64,000 nucleotides of DNA from Burkholderiales bacterium PBB3 (GTDB taxonomy: Bacteria > Pseudomonadota > Gammaproteobacteria > Burkholderiales > Burkholderiaceae_C). Under the pieces are notes generated by a model that saw nothing but the letters and a program-made list of their open reading frames with translations, was not told the origin of the DNA and made no database searches. This document shows positions 54,520 through 63,537 of the stretch, in pieces; position 1 is the stretch's first letter; each line of letters opens with the position of its first letter. The translations under genes were made by a program, and so were the position numbers. The DNA lies in contig NKIK01000001.1 in NCBI GenBank assembly GCA_002256115.1, positions 302,896 to 366,895 on the forward strand, in the 5' to 3' direction.

Positions 54520-55749
54520 CTAGGCTGGATTCAGCGCCTGCGCCAGGCGGCCCACGCCCTCTTCAATCTTGGCCACATCGGCGGTGGCAAAGCTCAGGCG
54601 CAGCGTCGCAGTGTCGGGGTTCGATGCATAAAAGGGTACGCCCGGCACAAAGGCTACGCCCTTGTCAATTGCGCGTTTGGCGAACTCGGCACCATCTTTG
54701 ACCTTGCCCGCGACGCTGGGTTGGCCTTCCTTGCTTTTGCCCGTCAGGCGCGCCCACACAAACAAACCGCCCTGGGGCTGCACAAATTCAATGGCGTCGC
54801 CCAAATCCTTGCGCAGGGCATTGCCCATGGCCAGTGCGCGCTCGGCATACACCTGGCGCACATGGGCCAGCGTGGCGGGCATGCGGCCAGCCTTCAGGTA
54901 CTGCGCGGCGGTGGCCTGGGCAAAGGTGCTGGTGTGCGCATCGCTGAATTGTTTGCACATGGTGGCTTTGCCCAACAGCTCGGCCGGGGCAATCATCCAG
55001 CCCACGCGCAGGCCGGGGCTCAGCACTTTGCTTAAAGATCCGCAGTGCACCAGCAGATCGCGGCTGCCCGGTATCTGGGCGCTAAGCGCCAGCAAAGACG
55101 GTGGCGGCGCAGCGTTGAAATACAGGTCGCCATACGGGTCGTCTTCCACAATCAGCGTGTCGTACTTCACCGCCAGCTCCAGCACCTTTTTGCGCCGTTC
55201 CAGGTTCAGCAGGCCGCCGCTGGGGTTGCCAAAGGTGGGTATCAGGTAGACGAACTTGGGTTTGTGCTCGGCAATCAGCGCTTCCAGTTTGTCGGTCTGC
55301 ACGCCGTTCGCGTCAATCGGTGCGCTGATAAGTTGCGCGCCATACAGGCGAAAGCACTGGATGGTGGCCAAAAAAGTCGGGCCTTCCACAATCACCTTGT
55401 CGCCGGGGCTGATCAGGGTCTTGCCCAACAAGTCCAGCGCCTGCTGGCTGCCGGTGGTGACGATGAGATTGTCCGGGGCCACATCGGTGCAGCCCTTGGT
55501 CGCCATGAAGGCGGCCAGTTGCTCGCGCAGCGGCTGGTAGCCTTCGGTAGCGCCGTATTGCAGCGCCGCGCCGGGCTCCTCAGACAGGGCTTTGTTGCTG
55601 GCCTCCGTGATACCAGCCACATCGAACATGGCGCTATCGGGGAATCCGCCCGCAAAACTGATGATGCCGGGCTTGCCCAGCAGCTTGAAGAGTTCGCGGA
55701 TGGCGGAGGTTTCTACGTTGTTGAGGCGGTCTGCAAATTGAATGGGCAT
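54520..55749 (-). CDS. PLP-dependent aminotransferase (2-aminoadipate type)
   Basis: 409 residues, fold type I. Similar to LysN/2-aminoadipate transaminases and to the MocR aminotransferase half without its DNA-binding part: ISFAGGFPDSAMFD, ALQYGATEGYQPLREQLA, TTGSQQALDLLGK, IPTFGNPSGG, VEDDPYGDLYF and the PLP-lysine motif HCGSLSKVLSPGLRVGW. Broad-substrate amino acid aminotransferase. It follows the LysR gene by 39 bp on the same strand. Confidence 0.9.
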   Translation of the reverse strand: MPIQFADRLNNVETSAIRELFKLLGKPGIISFAGGFPDSAMFDVAGITEASNKALSEEPGAALQYGATEGYQPLREQLAAFMATKGCTDVAPDNLIVTTGSQQALDLLGKTLISPGDKVIVEGPTFLATIQCFRLYGAQLISAPIDANGVQTDKLEALIAEHKPKFVYLIPTFGNPSGGLLNLERRKKVLELAVKYDTLIVEDDPYGDLYFNAAPPPSLLALSAQIPGSRDLLVHCGSLSKVLSPGLRVGWMIAPAELLGKATMCKQFSDAHTSTFAQATAAQYLKAGRMPATLAHVRQVYAERALAMGNALRKDLGDAIEFVQPQGGLFVWARLTGKSKEGQPSVAGKVKDGAEFAKRAIDKGVAFVPGVPFYASNPDTATLRLSFATADVAKIEEGVGRLAQALNPA

Positions 55750-55788
55750 GGCGTGGTTTTTGTGGATTGGACGCGTGAATCTGAGCCG

Positions 55789-56682
55789 CTATTGTCCCTG
55801 TTTCAGCAGGTCGACCGCATAGCGCGCCAGCGGTGAGAAGCTGCGCCCTTTTAGCGCAACCACACCCAAGTCCGACCCCAGCGTCGGCAAGCCCGCCACG
55901 GCAATAGGCACCAGGCTGTGCGCCGCCAGCTCGGCCTGCGCGCCCGCCAGCGGGCAGGCCAAGATGGTGTCCGTCTCCAGCGTTACTTTTTTCAGCAAGC
56001 CCAGGTCATCGCACTCCAGCGCCACCGGCATACGCGTGCCCGCAGGCAAGCCCATCAACGGGCCTAAAAACAGCAGTATCGAATCGTGCACCTGCACGCT
56101 GGCCAGGCCATATTTCAGAACATCGGCCCCGGTCACCAGCGTTTGGGTCAGCAATGGGTGGCCGTGGCGCACAAAGAATCCCGCCTCCAGCAGCCCAATG
56201 CGGGTGAATTCCAAGTCATCGGCCTCGGGCACATTGCGCAGGTCGGCCAGATAAAAATCCAGTTCTTCGGCGCGCAAGTGGTCTACCAAGTACTTGGCAT
56301 TGTTCACCTCTACCCGCAGCTTCACTTGCGGAAAGCGCGCGCGTAAGTCGGTCAACAGGCCGGGCACGATAGTGGCCGCCGGATACGGCCCCACGCCAAA
56401 GGCCAGGTCGCCCATCAGGCGCTCACGGTAGAGGGCCAGGTCGCGCTCCAGGCAGCGGTTTTCAAACAAGAGCTTGCGCGCACGCTCGATCACGAATTCC
56501 CCCGCTGGGGTGCAACGCACATCCAGCGTGCCGCGTACAAAAAGCTGCAAATCCAGCTCATCTTCTGCGGCCTGAATGCTGCGGCTGAATGCCGACTGAC
56601 TGAGGTGGCAAAGGTCTGCGGCGCGGCCAAAGTTGCGTGTATCGGCCAAGGCTACGAGGTGTTTGAGTCGTTTCAGGTCCAT
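55789..56682 (-). CDS. LysR-family transcriptional regulator
   Basis: 297 residues from MDLKRLKHLVALADTRNF at 56682, which has GGAG seven bases upstream; an ATG two codons earlier is too close to that site. HTH: GRAADLCHLSQSAFSRSIQ. The effector domain follows, with a ligand not predictable. It is divergent from the sterol-desaturase gene and first in a group with the aminotransferase and SDR, so either side may be its target. Confidence 0.9.
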   Translation of the reverse strand: MDLKRLKHLVALADTRNFGRAADLCHLSQSAFSRSIQAAEDELDLQLFVRGTLDVRCTPAGEFVIERARKLLFENRCLERDLALYRERLMGDLAFGVGPYPAATIVPGLLTDLRARFPQVKLRVEVNNAKYLVDHLRAEELDFYLADLRNVPEADDLEFTRIGLLEAGFFVRHGHPLLTQTLVTGADVLKYGLASVQVHDSILLFLGPLMGLPAGTRMPVALECDDLGLLKKVTLETDTILACPLAGAQAELAAHSLVPIAVAGLPTLGSDLGVVALKGRSFSPLARYAVDLLKQGQ

Positions 56683-56715
56683 AGGCATTCTCCAAGTCAC
56701 CCAAAAATGTACTTG

Positions 56716-56742
56716 ATGCATGGAAATAATGCAAAGAATGCA
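56716..56742. promoter_or_regulatory. Possible LysR operator (ATGCA repeats)
   Basis: Three ATGCA copies at 56716, 56729 and 56738; the first two also give a TGCAT-N7-ATGCA dyad (56717-56733). They lie in the 124-bp gap between the LysR gene and the divergent sterol-desaturase gene, where a LysR site is expected. Confidence 0.35.
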
Positions 56743-56806
56743 ATGGACACATGAATGGGTGATTCCTAAAATTTCACCAAACTTACAAAGAGACAAGGAC
56801 AAACCA

Positions 56807-57706
56807 ATGACACCCAACCAGATACAAAACCTGCTAGTGATATGCCTGATCGTGGGCTACGCCAGCATGGAATTCATCAGCCACAGATACAAAGCCACAG
56901 TCAATGCTACGGGCAACGACACCAAGCTGGAACTGTTCATGTTCCTGAGCCTGCTGGCTATCACACAGCCGCTGGCGATTTTGGTGACCGGCAAGCTGGG
57001 TGCCTGGCTGGCCCCCGAATACAAAGACGCTCTGGCCCACCTGCCCGCCTGGGCCATGGTGGGCATCTTGCTGGTGGGCGACGACATGACTCAATATTGG
57101 TGGCACCGGCTATCGCACTCGCCGCTGCTGTGGCCCTTGCACCGCGCCCACCACTCGGCCAGCTACATGAGCATCCGCGTCACTTTCCGCAACAACTTTT
57201 TCTACTATCTGATGATGCCGGGCCTGTGGATTGCCGGCGCCCTGCTCTACCTGGGCGTCGGCGGCATGGTGTACGCGCTGTACATCACCGTGAAGCTGGC
57301 CGTTATTTTGGGTGCCCACTGCAGCTGGCGCTGGGATGAGCCGCTGTACAAAATCAAAGCTCTGCGCCCGCTGATGTGGGTGCTAGAGCGCACCATCTCC
57401 ACTCCCGCCACGCACTGGGCCCACCACGCCATCACCAATGACGATGGCGTGGGCCACTACAAGGGCAACTTTGGCAACCTGATGTTTATCTGGGACCTGA
57501 TTTTTGGCTCCGCCCACATCACCCGCCGCTACCCTGCTCAGGTGGGTCTGATTGACGACAAGCTGTTTGGCGCCGAACACTGGAGCCACCAGATGTTTTA
57601 CCCGGTGGTGCAATCCCAGCGGGAGCACACGGCGCTGAAGTTTGGTGGCAGCGCGTATGCGGGGCCTGAGGTACCTGAGGGGCAGGCTGAGCCCGTGAAC
57701 CCCTGA
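56807..57706 (+). CDS. Sterol desaturase/fatty acid hydroxylase family protein
   Basis: 299 residues from MTPNQIQNLLVICLIVGYAS at 56807 with AAGGAC upstream. Integral membrane di-iron enzyme: His clusters WWHRLSH, HRAHHSAS and THWAHHAI, with several hydrophobic segments. Members hydroxylate or desaturate lipids; the bacterial substrate is not known. Ends with a Pro/Glu-rich tail. Divergent from the LysR gene. Confidence 0.9.
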   Translation: MTPNQIQNLLVICLIVGYASMEFISHRYKATVNATGNDTKLELFMFLSLLAITQPLAILVTGKLGAWLAPEYKDALAHLPAWAMVGILLVGDDMTQYWWHRLSHSPLLWPLHRAHHSASYMSIRVTFRNNFFYYLMMPGLWIAGALLYLGVGGMVYALYITVKLAVILGAHCSWRWDEPLYKIKALRPLMWVLERTISTPATHWAHHAITNDDGVGHYKGNFGNLMFIWDLIFGSAHITRRYPAQVGLIDDKLFGAEHWSHQMFYPVVQSQREHTALKFGGSAYAGPEVPEGQAEPVNP

Positions 57707-57712
57707 GTTTGC

Positions 57713-58114
57713 TCAGCCCTTTTTGATCTTTGGGACTGCGACCGCGGGATTGCCCAAGGAAGCGTTGAGTTCCACAGCCTTCTGCACCAGGGCAACTACC
57801 GTGGCGTACTCCAGTGGCGTGTTTTCTACCAACTCCAACGTAGCCATTTCGTACTTACCACCGGGCTTCAGCCGCGGCTCAATATCCCGCAAACGCTGAC
57901 CGCGCCAGAAGCCAAAGAGAACGCGTTGTTCCTCGGCGCGGATGAGCAAGGCGAGACCGTTGGAGAAGTAGACCAAGTGGCCCCATTTGATAACTTCTTG
58001 CAATGAGGCGGTGTTGGTGACTGCGGTGCGTAGGGCTTGGGAGTAGCGCTGCTGCCAGCCGGTGAGGGAGGCGATGTAGGCGTCGGGGTTTGGGACTGGG
58101 ATAGATTTTTTCAT
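57713..58114 (-). CDS. DUF1801 domain protein
   Basis: 133 residues: VIKWGHLVYFSNGLALLIRA and RVLFGFWRGQRLRD followed by the KYEMATLEL block are those of DUF1801 (YdhG-like), small cytoplasmic proteins of unknown function. C-terminus ends in a short basic tail (VPKIKKG). It is 39 bp downstream of the HTH gene. Confidence 0.8.
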   Translation of the reverse strand: MKKSIPVPNPDAYIASLTGWQQRYSQALRTAVTNTASLQEVIKWGHLVYFSNGLALLIRAEEQRVLFGFWRGQRLRDIEPRLKPGGKYEMATLELVENTPLEYATVVALVQKAVELNASLGNPAVAVPKIKKG

Positions 58115-58153
58115 GGCAGACCGAATCCCCCGAAATGAAATCTGCGCGCTAAA

Positions 58154-58498
58154 TCAAACAGCCACAGAGCGTGCTTGAAGGCTGACCTGCAGCCTCTCGC
58201 GCACGGCCAAAAATATGGCTGCCAGGTTGTCCATGCTGGGATTTCCAGTGGGCGACAACATGCGATGCAAACTCTTGCTTGGCTTGGCGGTCAGTGTTGC
58301 GAGTTGCTCAAAGCCAATGGTGGCGTTGACCAGATCGCGCAGAATCAAGCGTGCGGTTTCGGGCTCACCGTTGAGAAACAATGTGGCTGCCTCATCTAGC
58401 AGCGCCTGTGCAAAAGATGCATCACTCTGCACGCGCTGGGCAATGGTTTCTTTGAAATTTCTGGTCAGTGATTTTGAGTACCTATCCGTTATATGCAT
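58154..58498 (-). CDS. HTH addiction-module-like regulator
   Basis: 114 residues from the ATG at 58498 (a TTG two codons earlier is possible). C-terminal part FEQLATLTAKPSKSLHRML with NPSMDNLAAIFLAVRERLQ is the helix-turn-helix of HigA/COG3636-type addiction antidotes; the N-terminal half (ETARLILRDLVNATIG) belongs to an orphan subgroup that I recall being common in proteobacteria. No RelE/HigB toxin gene is adjacent. Its start lies within the last codons of the upstream gene, so the two are coupled. Confidence 0.7.
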   Translation of the reverse strand: MHITDRYSKSLTRNFKETIAQRVQSDASFAQALLDEAATLFLNGEPETARLILRDLVNATIGFEQLATLTAKPSKSLHRMLSPTGNPSMDNLAAIFLAVRERLQVSLQARSVAV

Positions 58499-59036
58499 AG
58501 ACAACTCTATTAGATTTGGGCATCACTAAAATGAAGCCGATACGGCCGTAGGCAAAATAACTTCCGGCATTCGATAAGGCAGCATTGATTTCTTGCTCTA
58601 TTTTTGGATCTAAGGGAATTCCGAAACCGTATCTATCAAGATAATGCGCGATTTCATGATCTTGGGTTCTACGTGGTGTCCCATCATCGCCCTCTAGAAG
58701 CACCGGAGTGGAGCCCCATTCACCATACCGCCCATACCAATCTCGTGAGTCGCCTGGCTGCTGAGGCATGCTATTCAAGTACGTTACTCCTCCTCGAAGT
58801 ATTTTTTCAACCTGCGCTGCTTCTAACTCGTAAACAATAACTCCCGTTTCGTTTCCACCGGGACCTGCCCCCCAAGAATCCTCAGCGCTCCATATTACTT
58901 TTGATACACCAAAGTCTATTGGCACGTGCCTGAGTTGGCGACTCAAATCCCATGACTTAAAGCCAAAATATAGCGCTCCACACAGTGCAATACATATCCC
59001 CATCCCCACAACTAGTGCAATTACTGTACGTTTCAA
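58482..59036 (-). CDS. Membrane-anchored protein of unknown function
   Basis: 184 residues from a TTG at 59036, which has a strong AAGGAG eight bases upstream. One N-terminal membrane helix (residues 4-27, TVIALVVGMGICIALCGALYF), the rest exported: Trp/Gly/Tyr-rich, with SWGAGPGGNETGVIVYEL and GRIGFILVMPKSNRVVYAY. Not recognised. The DNA is clearly AT-richer than its surroundings. It overlaps the HTH gene start by 17 bp. Confidence 0.7.
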   Translation of the reverse strand: MKRTVIALVVGMGICIALCGALYFGFKSWDLSRQLRHVPIDFGVSKVIWSAEDSWGAGPGGNETGVIVYELEAAQVEKILRGGVTYLNSMPQQPGDSRDWYGRYGEWGSTPVLLEGDDGTPRRTQDHEIAHYLDRYGFGIPLDPKIEQEINAALSNAGSYFAYGRIGFILVMPKSNRVVYAYNG

Positions 59037-59112
59037 TCTACTTGCTCCTTAAGGCCGCCCCTACAACTGACAGTGGTCGCCCGATGCCCGCTATCGCCGC
59101 CTAGCCGCCGCC

Positions 59113-60366
59113 TCAAACCACCCGCGGCTTCACCAAAGACGCCGCCAACTTAGCCCGCGTCCGCGCCACCTCCACGTCCTCATCAAACGCCAGCGCCACA
59201 CCCATGCGGCGCTTGGTAAAGCTCTCGGGTTTGCCAAACAAGCGCAGGTCGGTGTTGGGCACGCGCAGGGCTTCGTCTACGCCGTCAAACACAATGCCTT
59301 TGGCCTCTGCGCCTCCGTAGATCACGGCGCTGGCGCCGGGGGTCTTCAGCGCGGTGTTCACCGGCAGGCCCAGGATGGCGCGGGCGTGCAGTTCAAACTC
59401 GCTTTGCACTTGCGTGGCCAGCGTTACCAGGCCGGTGTCGTGGGGGCGCGGGCTCACCTCGCTAAACCAGACCTCGTCGCCCTTCACAAACAGCTCCACA
59501 CCAAACAGGCCCAGGCCGCCGGGTTGGCCATCGTGGCCCTGGCCCAAGTTGTCAGTCACGGCCTTGGCAATCTGGCGAGACTTTTCCAGCGCGCCTGCGC
59601 GCATGGGGTGCGGCTGCCAGCTTTCCACATAGTCGCCGCTGACCTGGATGTGGCCGATGGGGTCGCAAAAATGGGTTTCAATGCTGCCGTCTGCGCCGCG
59701 GGCGCGCACGGTGAGCTGGGTGATCTCGTAGTCAAAGTCGATAAAGCCTTCGACGATCACGCGGCCATGGCTCACGCGGCCACCGGCCATGGCGTAGTCC
59801 CAGGCTTTTTGCACATCGGCGGGGCCGTCGATCTTGCTCTGGCCTTTGCCGGATGAGCTCATCACCGGCTTGACCACGCAGGGGTAGCCAATGCCGGCGA
59901 AGGGCGAGTCGCCGTCTGACCAGCCGTCGATGGCCGCCTGCAGCTCGGCCAATGAATCGCAAAACTTGTAAGGGCTGGTGGGCAAGCCCAAGGTTTCGGC
60001 GGCCAGACGGCGGATGCCTTCGCGGTCCATGGTCAGGCGCGCGGCGCGGGCGGTGGGCACTACGCGCACCACACCTGCGGCTTCCAGCTCTTCCAGCATC
60101 GGGGTGGCAATGGCTTCAATCTCGGGCACGACCAGCATGGGCTTTTCAGCTTCGATCAGGGCCTTGAGTTGGGCCGGGTCGCTCATGGTGATGGTGCGCG
60201 CGTGGTGGGCCACTTGCTGGCCTGGGGCGTTGTCGTAGCGATCGACTGCAATCGTCTCCACGCCCAGGCGCTGCAGGGCGATCAGCACCTCTTTGCCCAG
60301 CTCGCCCGAGCCCAGGAGCATGACTTTGGTTGCGTGGGGGGAAAGGGGTGTGCCGATGGTGGTCAT
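59113..60366 (-). CDS. purT: Formate-dependent phosphoribosylglycinamide formyltransferase
   Basis: 417 residues from [19 protein letters not shown] at 60366; a TTG eight codons earlier has no better ribosome site. ATP-grasp enzyme that formylates GAR using formate and ATP, an alternative to PurN. N-terminal [36 protein letters not shown], and [14 protein letters not shown] are intact. It uses the product of PurD (4846-6153). Divergent from the PhoX-like gene. Confidence 0.95.
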   Translation of the reverse strand: MTTIGTPLSPHATKVMLLGSGELGKEVLIALQRLGVETIAVDRYDNAPGQQVAHHARTITMSDPAQLKALIEAEKPMLVVPEIEAIATPMLEELEAAGVVRVVPTARAARLTMDREGIRRLAAETLGLPTSPYKFCDSLAELQAAIDGWSDGDSPFAGIGYPCVVKPVMSSSGKGQSKIDGPADVQKAWDYAMAGGRVSHGRVIVEGFIDFDYEITQLTVRARGADGSIETHFCDPIGHIQVSGDYVESWQPHPMRAGALEKSRQIAKAVTDNLGQGHDGQPGGLGLFGVELFVKGDEVWFSEVSPRPHDTGLVTLATQVQSEFELHARAILGLPVNTALKTPGASAVIYGGAEAKGIVFDGVDEALRVPNTDLRLFGKPESFTKRRMGVALAFDEDVEVARTRAKLAASLVKPRVV

Positions 60367-60518
60367 GGGAAATAGCGCCTTGCGCGTCAATAAAGGGATG
60401 GAACACTGATCTTAGCTGTGGACGCGTCACAGATTTGTCACGCCGCTGCCGTACAAATCGCGGTGTTGGCCGCCCGAGTGGCGCGGCCCGATCAACCCTT
60501 ATCCCCAGGCAACAGACC

Positions 60519-62450
60519 ATGGCAAAAGACTTCTCGACCATGGAGGACAGCAACCGCTCCTCCAACCCCAGCATCCACGATATATCCCAGCCATCGCGCC
60601 GCACCGTGCTGCGCGGCAGCCTGGGCGCGCTGGCCAGTAATTTTCTGGCTCCGCTGGGTGCCGTGGGTAGCGTAGCTGCGCTATCCGCTTGCGCCACCAC
60701 GGGCACGTCGGCTTCTTTGCTGGGTTTTAAAAGCGTAGGCATTTCCACAGCCGATATGGTGCTGGTGCCCGAAGGCTATAGCGTGCAGGTGATTGCACCC
60801 TGGGGCGACCCGGTGGGTTTGTCGGGCGAAGACCATGCCTTCAAGTTGGATGCCAGCAATACCGCCGCGCAACAAGAAACCCAATTCGGCATGCACCACG
60901 ACGGTATGCACTACTTTGCGCAAGATGGCTCCAAGAGCGGCCTGCTGGCCATCAACCACGAATACACCGACGAAGGCCTGCTGTTCCCCGATGGCATGGC
61001 CACCTGGACGGCCGACAAAGTGCGCAAAGCACAGGCCGCGGTAGGCGTGTCGATTTGCGAAGTGGAAGACAAAGGCGGCAAATGGGAGGTGGTGAAACCG
61101 TCCCCCTGGGCGCGCCGCATCACGGCCAATACCCGCACCCAGGTGTCCGGCCCCGCCGCAGGCCATGCACTGATGCAAACCGCTGCCGACCCCAAGGGCA
61201 CCACCATCATGGGCACGCTGAACAACTGCGCTAGTGGCATCACGCCCTGGGGCACGTATCTGACGGCAGAAGAAAACTTCATCAACTACTTCAGCGGCGG
61301 CGACACCATGACCGCGCATGAAAAGCGCTGGGGCTTGAAAAAAGGTGCCACCGGCGGCGGCTACCGCTGGCACGAGCACGATGCCCGCTTTGACGCGACC
61401 AAGAACCCCAACGAACCCAACCGCTTCGGCTGGATCGTGGAGATTGACCCGTACAACCCCAGCTCCACACCCATCAAGCGCAGCGCGCTGGGCCGCGCGG
61501 CCCACGAAGGTGCCACCACCGCCGTCACGCCCGATGGCCGCGCCGTGGTCTACATGGGTGAAGACTCGCGTTTTGAATACATCTACAAATTTGTTAGCCG
61601 TGACACCATCAAGCCCGGTGGCTTTGCCGCAAACGCCACGCTGCTGGACCATGGCACTTTGTACGTGGCCCAGTTTGCCGAAGACGGCACCGGCCAGTGG
61701 CTACCGCTGACCCACGGCCAAGGCCCGCTGACCGCCGCCAATGGCTTTGCCGACCAAGGCGAATTGGTCATCAAAACCCGCCAAGCCAGCGATCTGCTGG
61801 GCGCCACCAAAATGGACCGTCCCGAATGGATATCCGTTTCGCAAGACGGCTGGGTGTATTGCACGCTGACCAATAACAGCAACCGCGGTGCCGACAAGCA
61901 ACCCGGCACCAACAAGGTGAACCCGCGCGCCAACAACACCATGGGCAACATCATCCGCTGGAAAGAAACCGGCGACTTTGCCGGCACCACCTTCGCGTGG
62001 AACCACTTTGTGCTGGCCGGCGACCCGAGCCTGGAGCGCGCAGATGCCAAGGGCAATATCAAGGGCGATGTGTTCGCCTGCCCAGACGGCCTGTGGACCG
62101 ACAGCCGCGGCGTGCTGTGGATTCAGTGTGATATGTCGACATCCAACATGGGCAAGGGTGACCTGAAGAACCTGGGCAACAACATGATGCTGGCCGCCGA
62201 CACGCGCACGGGTGAGATTCGCCGCTTCTTGGTCGGCCCATCGGGTTGCGAGATCACCGGAGCCACCGGCACCCCCGATGGCCGCACGATGTTCATCAAC
62301 ATCCAGCACCCCGGTGAAACCCCAAGTGAACGCAGCGACCCAGCCGCACCCGCCGCCTTGTCCAATTGGCCTGGCAAAACACCCGGCGGACGTCCGCGCT
62401 CCGCCACAGTGGTGATTCGCAAGAACGACGGCGGAGTGATCGGCACCTGA
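60519..62450 (+). CDS. PhoX-family alkaline phosphatase
   Basis: 643 residues from MAKDFSTMEDSNRSS at 60519. A twin-arginine signal, SRRTVLRGSLGALASNF, is followed by a Cys in ALSACATTG that could be a lipoprotein-like site. The PhoX/DUF839 blocks are present: INHEYTDEGLLFPDG, LNNCASGITPWGTYLTAEEN, GWIVEIDP, HEGATTAVTPDGRAVVYMGED, and MFINIQHPGE. PhoX enzymes use calcium and iron and cleave phosphate esters outside the cytoplasm. It ends at a strong terminator. Confidence 0.9.
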   Translation: MAKDFSTMEDSNRSSNPSIHDISQPSRRTVLRGSLGALASNFLAPLGAVGSVAALSACATTGTSASLLGFKSVGISTADMVLVPEGYSVQVIAPWGDPVGLSGEDHAFKLDASNTAAQQETQFGMHHDGMHYFAQDGSKSGLLAINHEYTDEGLLFPDGMATWTADKVRKAQAAVGVSICEVEDKGGKWEVVKPSPWARRITANTRTQVSGPAAGHALMQTAADPKGTTIMGTLNNCASGITPWGTYLTAEENFINYFSGGDTMTAHEKRWGLKKGATGGGYRWHEHDARFDATKNPNEPNRFGWIVEIDPYNPSSTPIKRSALGRAAHEGATTAVTPDGRAVVYMGEDSRFEYIYKFVSRDTIKPGGFAANATLLDHGTLYVAQFAEDGTGQWLPLTHGQGPLTAANGFADQGELVIKTRQASDLLGATKMDRPEWISVSQDGWVYCTLTNNSNRGADKQPGTNKVNPRANNTMGNIIRWKETGDFAGTTFAWNHFVLAGDPSLERADAKGNIKGDVFACPDGLWTDSRGVLWIQCDMSTSNMGKGDLKNLGNNMMLAADTRTGEIRRFLVGPSGCEITGATGTPDGRTMFINIQHPGETPSERSDPAAPAALSNWPGKTPGGRPRSATVVIRKNDGGVIGT

Positions 62451-62474
62451 CAAGGTTTGAGCAGCAGCCCTTTG

Positions 62475-62513
62475 GCCTCTCACCAGAGTTTTCTGGTGAG
62501 AGGCTATTTTTTT
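62475..62513 (+). terminator. Rho-independent terminator after phoX-like gene
   Basis: A perfect 13-bp stem (62475-62487 with 62492-62504), four-base loop, followed by TATTTTTTT. It starts 25 bp after the stop codon. It would also work poorly in the reverse direction, since no A-run precedes the stem. Confidence 0.93.
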
Positions 62514-62573
62514 GGCTAAATAGGCCGTTCAGGCCGTGGATAGTGCGGGAGCAGCTCCTATTTCAATAGCAAA
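62514..62573 (+). repeat. Dispersed border repeat, copy 9
   Basis: Core at 62533-62556, starting at the end of the terminator's T-run and ending directly before the stop codon of the convergent binding-protein gene (62574). Confidence 0.92.
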
Positions 62574-63308
62574 TTATTTGAAGTTCTGCCGCATGTAGTC
62601 CTTGATGATCCGGTCGGAGTCGATCTTGGCCAGGCCACGAGACAGCGTGGCACTTGCATCGCGATTCGCAAAATTCCGATTGATGGCCAGAACCAGATCC
62701 TTGGAGCCAATCACTTTCGCATTCGCTTGAACTTTGTGGGCCACGTTTTGGGCGTCAAACTTCAAGTAGTAGGCCAAGTTGTTCAGATCAATGAAAGCGG
62801 CATCAATACGGCCTCCGGCCACTTTACGCACATTGGTTAGGTCATCTACAACGGGTTCGGTTCTGATGGTTTTGTTGTTGACCAAGCGCATGAATTCCGG
62901 GGTGTTGCCATAGTCTTGAACCACGCCAATCTTTTTACCCGCCAAATCTTCCAAACGCGACCAGCGCAGCGGTGCCGACTTGGGCTCCACAAAGCCCACC
63001 GGAGATGTGAACAGCACGGCAGAGCTGGTGAAGCCGACACCCACATCCTCGGGCCAGGTGGGGTAGACGCCTGCATAGCGTGGGTTCTCGGCCGTAATCA
63101 GCGCTCGGGTCCAGGGATAGAACTCCACCTTGAGCTTGACACCCTGCGTGGCCAATGCAGCCCGCAAAACGGCAATACCTGCGCCCCCTTCGGGCAGATT
63201 TTTCCCCGAAAAAGGGGGCCATTCCAAAGATGTCACCAGCCAAACATCATCGGCATGCGACGCGCTTGCAAAAACCATTGCGGCAGTACACAAAAGCTTC
63301 TTCCACAT
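62574..63308 (-). CDS. Periplasmic solute-binding protein (family 3-like)
   Basis: 244 residues from MWKKLLCTAAMVFASASHA at 63308, with GGAGGGG six bases upstream; signal peptide ends near residue 19. Bilobal binding-protein fold of the amino acid type: VTSLEWPPFSGKNLPEGGAG, then WSRLEDLAGKKIGVVQDYG and RKVAGGRIDAAFIDLNN. No permease or ATPase gene is near, so it may serve as an orphan or a sensor component. The frame open further upstream has no similarity. Confidence 0.85.
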   Translation of the reverse strand: MWKKLLCTAAMVFASASHADDVWLVTSLEWPPFSGKNLPEGGAGIAVLRAALATQGVKLKVEFYPWTRALITAENPRYAGVYPTWPEDVGVGFTSSAVLFTSPVGFVEPKSAPLRWSRLEDLAGKKIGVVQDYGNTPEFMRLVNNKTIRTEPVVDDLTNVRKVAGGRIDAAFIDLNNLAYYLKFDAQNVAHKVQANAKVIGSKDLVLAINRNFANRDASATLSRGLAKIDSDRIIKDYMRQNFK

Positions 63309-63537
63309 TGACCCCTCCGATCCAACGTCGCTATTCGTCTGCCAGTATGCACACGCAGAGTGACATTCAAAAGTCGGTTGCAAAAACCCGTATCGCCAAT
63401 TCGGGCATTGCGGCTGGCTTGGGTTTGCTTGGGGGTGGCCGCCCCAGGTCTCGACAAACCGACCCAAGCATAGTGTGTAATAGCTGCAGGGAACCAATAA
63501 ACAGCACACACCAAAGCTGGCTTGACGACTCGGACCT

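Noticed and set aside
58154-58498. Complete HigBA-type toxin-antitoxin pair
   Set aside because: Only the HTH part is recognisable; no RelE-fold toxin gene is adjacent on either side.
11671-62573. CRISPR array made of the repeated core
   Set aside because: Copies are kilobases apart, in both orientations, without spacers of even length or cas genes.
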